NCBI GenBank assembly: GCA_022360105.1
Contig: JAKSDL010000211.1
Location: forward strand, 1 to 6,418
Length of the DNA stretch: 6,418 nt
Source: Pseudomonadota bacterium
GTDB lineage: Bacteria; SAR324; XYD2-FULL-50-16; JAHJRI01
Direction: 5' to 3'
The notes beneath the pieces are model-generated. The model was given only the letters and a program-made list of their open reading frames with translations, was not told where the DNA came from and searched no databases. Each line of letters begins with the position of its first letter. The stretch's first letter is position 1. This document shows positions 5,942 through 6,418 of the stretch, one piece after another. A program made the translations under genes and the position numbers.

Positions 5942-6216
5942 AGATACAAGAAGTCATTGTTCTGGAAGAAGTTTCAATTGACTTGAATAACGGCAGAGAT
6001 TTTTATAATGACAAGCAAGCTGGAGTTGGAGATTATTTTTGGGATAGTTTGATAGCTGATATTGAATCTCTCATTATCTATGGTGGCGTGCACAAAAGAG
6101 TCAGTGGATTGTTTCGAATGCTGGCAAAACGATTTCCTTATGCGATATACTATGAAATTGCAGGAAACCTTGCATATGTCATCCCTGTCCTTCCCATGAA
6201 AAGAGATCCAAAATAG
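5938..6216 (+). CDS. RelE/ParE-family toxin
   Basis: The 92-aa protein has the shape of RelE/ParE-superfamily toxins: a short N-terminal strand; two helices covering ARDFYND-like RDFYNDKQAGVGDYFWDSLIADIESLI (20-46); then strands HKRVSGLFRMLAKRFPYAIYYEIAGNLAYVIPVLPMKRDPK. The KRFPYAIYYE (64-73) and terminal KRDPK blocks are the most diagnostic. By context (PF09720-type partner) it should be a ParE-like gyrase inhibitor or a RelE-like ribonuclease; the sequence alone does not decide which. It overlaps the antitoxin stop by 4 nt, so the two are translationally coupled. It ends right after the conserved RDP motif, somewhat shorter than relatives with extra C-terminal residues, but appears intact. 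By hand count its first 120 bases are about 34% GC, lower than hslU (about 47% in a sampled line), which hints at acquisition. Confidence 0.85.
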   Translation: MKIQEVIVLEEVSIDLNNGRDFYNDKQAGVGDYFWDSLIADIESLIIYGGVHKRVSGLFRMLAKRFPYAIYYEIAGNLAYVIPVLPMKRDPK

Positions 6217-6269
6217 GTGAAAAATCAGCTTTCGTCCAGAACCTAAATTAATACTTCCCAACAAGATCC

Positions 6270-6418
6270 ATGTCAACAGCCACCAATCCAGTTGTTAAGA
6301 TCGTAAAGTTCTTCGAGCTGATAAAATTTTCCCACACGGTTTTTGCGCTGCCATTTGCCTTTATTTCAGCCATTCTGGCCATCAGAACGCTTCAAATTCC
6401 TTCCTTTTCAGGTGAAGC
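6270..6418 (+). CDS. ubiA: UbiA-family prenyltransferase, 5' part only
   Basis: The window contains the first 49 codons of an integral-membrane aromatic prenyltransferase. The segment FFELIKFSHTVFALPFAFISAILAIR (14-39) is the characteristic N-terminus of UbiA-type 4-hydroxybenzoate polyprenyltransferases and related enzymes, including the first predicted membrane helix (about 23-39). The Asp-rich prenyl diphosphate motifs lie beyond the right edge. In a Bacteroidota/Balneolota-type host that uses menaquinone, the product may act in menaquinone synthesis (a MqnP-like role in the futalosine pathway) rather than ubiquinone synthesis; this is inference. The ATG at 6270 is the start that gives the family N-terminus. 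No Shine-Dalgarno sequence is seen. The 53-nt gap after the toxin gene shows no terminator. Confidence 0.85.
   Translation, partial: MSTATNPVVKIVKFFELIKFSHTVFALPFAFISAILAIRTLQIPSFSGE

Noticed and set aside
6217..6269. Terminator or promoter between toxin gene and ubiA
   Set aside because: No GC-rich hairpin with a T-run and no recognisable promoter pair is visible in this short gap.

Overview
The window joins a small mobile-DNA region (about 1-2040) to a conserved housekeeping gene run (2385 to the right edge). All supported genes are on the + strand. The host looks like a bacterium of the Bacteroidota/Balneolota/Rhodothermota area. Composition is moderate (roughly 40-47% GC in the patches I counted by hand). 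Several housekeeping starts (mazG, rlmE) lack a Shine-Dalgarno sequence. The order mazG-rlmE-hslV-hslU-ubiA, with intact HslUV, suits Balneolota-like lineages better than classical Bacteroidales. This assignment is inference, not a database result.

Left region. Positions 100-656 hold the remains of an IS4-type (DUF4372-like) DDE transposase that keeps the first two catalytic Asp residues but has lost its 3' half and probably its clean 5' end. It is cut at 656/657 by a complete IS256-family (Mutator-type) insertion sequence of about 1383 bp (657-2039). That element has imperfect 24-bp terminal inverted repeats and a full-length 417-aa transposase with D180, D244 and E351. The rest of the IS4-type gene is not found beyond the IS256 right end and no target duplication is visible, so the locus has probably been rearranged or deleted since insertion. 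Positions 2040-2384 hold no convincing gene. They do contain a TATAAT box 8 bp outside the IS end and a short possible coding remnant.

Core region. mazG (nucleoside triphosphate pyrophosphohydrolase), rlmE (23S rRNA 2'-O-methyltransferase), hslV and hslU (ATP-dependent protease peptidase and AAA+ unfoldase) follow each other with gaps of 30, 17 and 46 nt and probably form one transcription unit concerned with nucleotide-pool hygiene, ribosome maturation and protein quality control. A type II toxin-antitoxin pair (PF09720-type antitoxin plus RelE/ParE-fold toxin, ATGA overlap, strong own ribosome binding site) sits directly behind hslU. After a 53-nt gap the window ends inside a UbiA-family prenyltransferase, probably for menaquinone synthesis.

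I see no tRNA, rRNA, CRISPR array or riboswitch. No previously undescribed multi-gene system is evident. The most interesting points are the nested, rearranged insertion sequences upstream of mazG, the TA pair embedded in a core gene run next to a protease, and the compositional break inside mazG.
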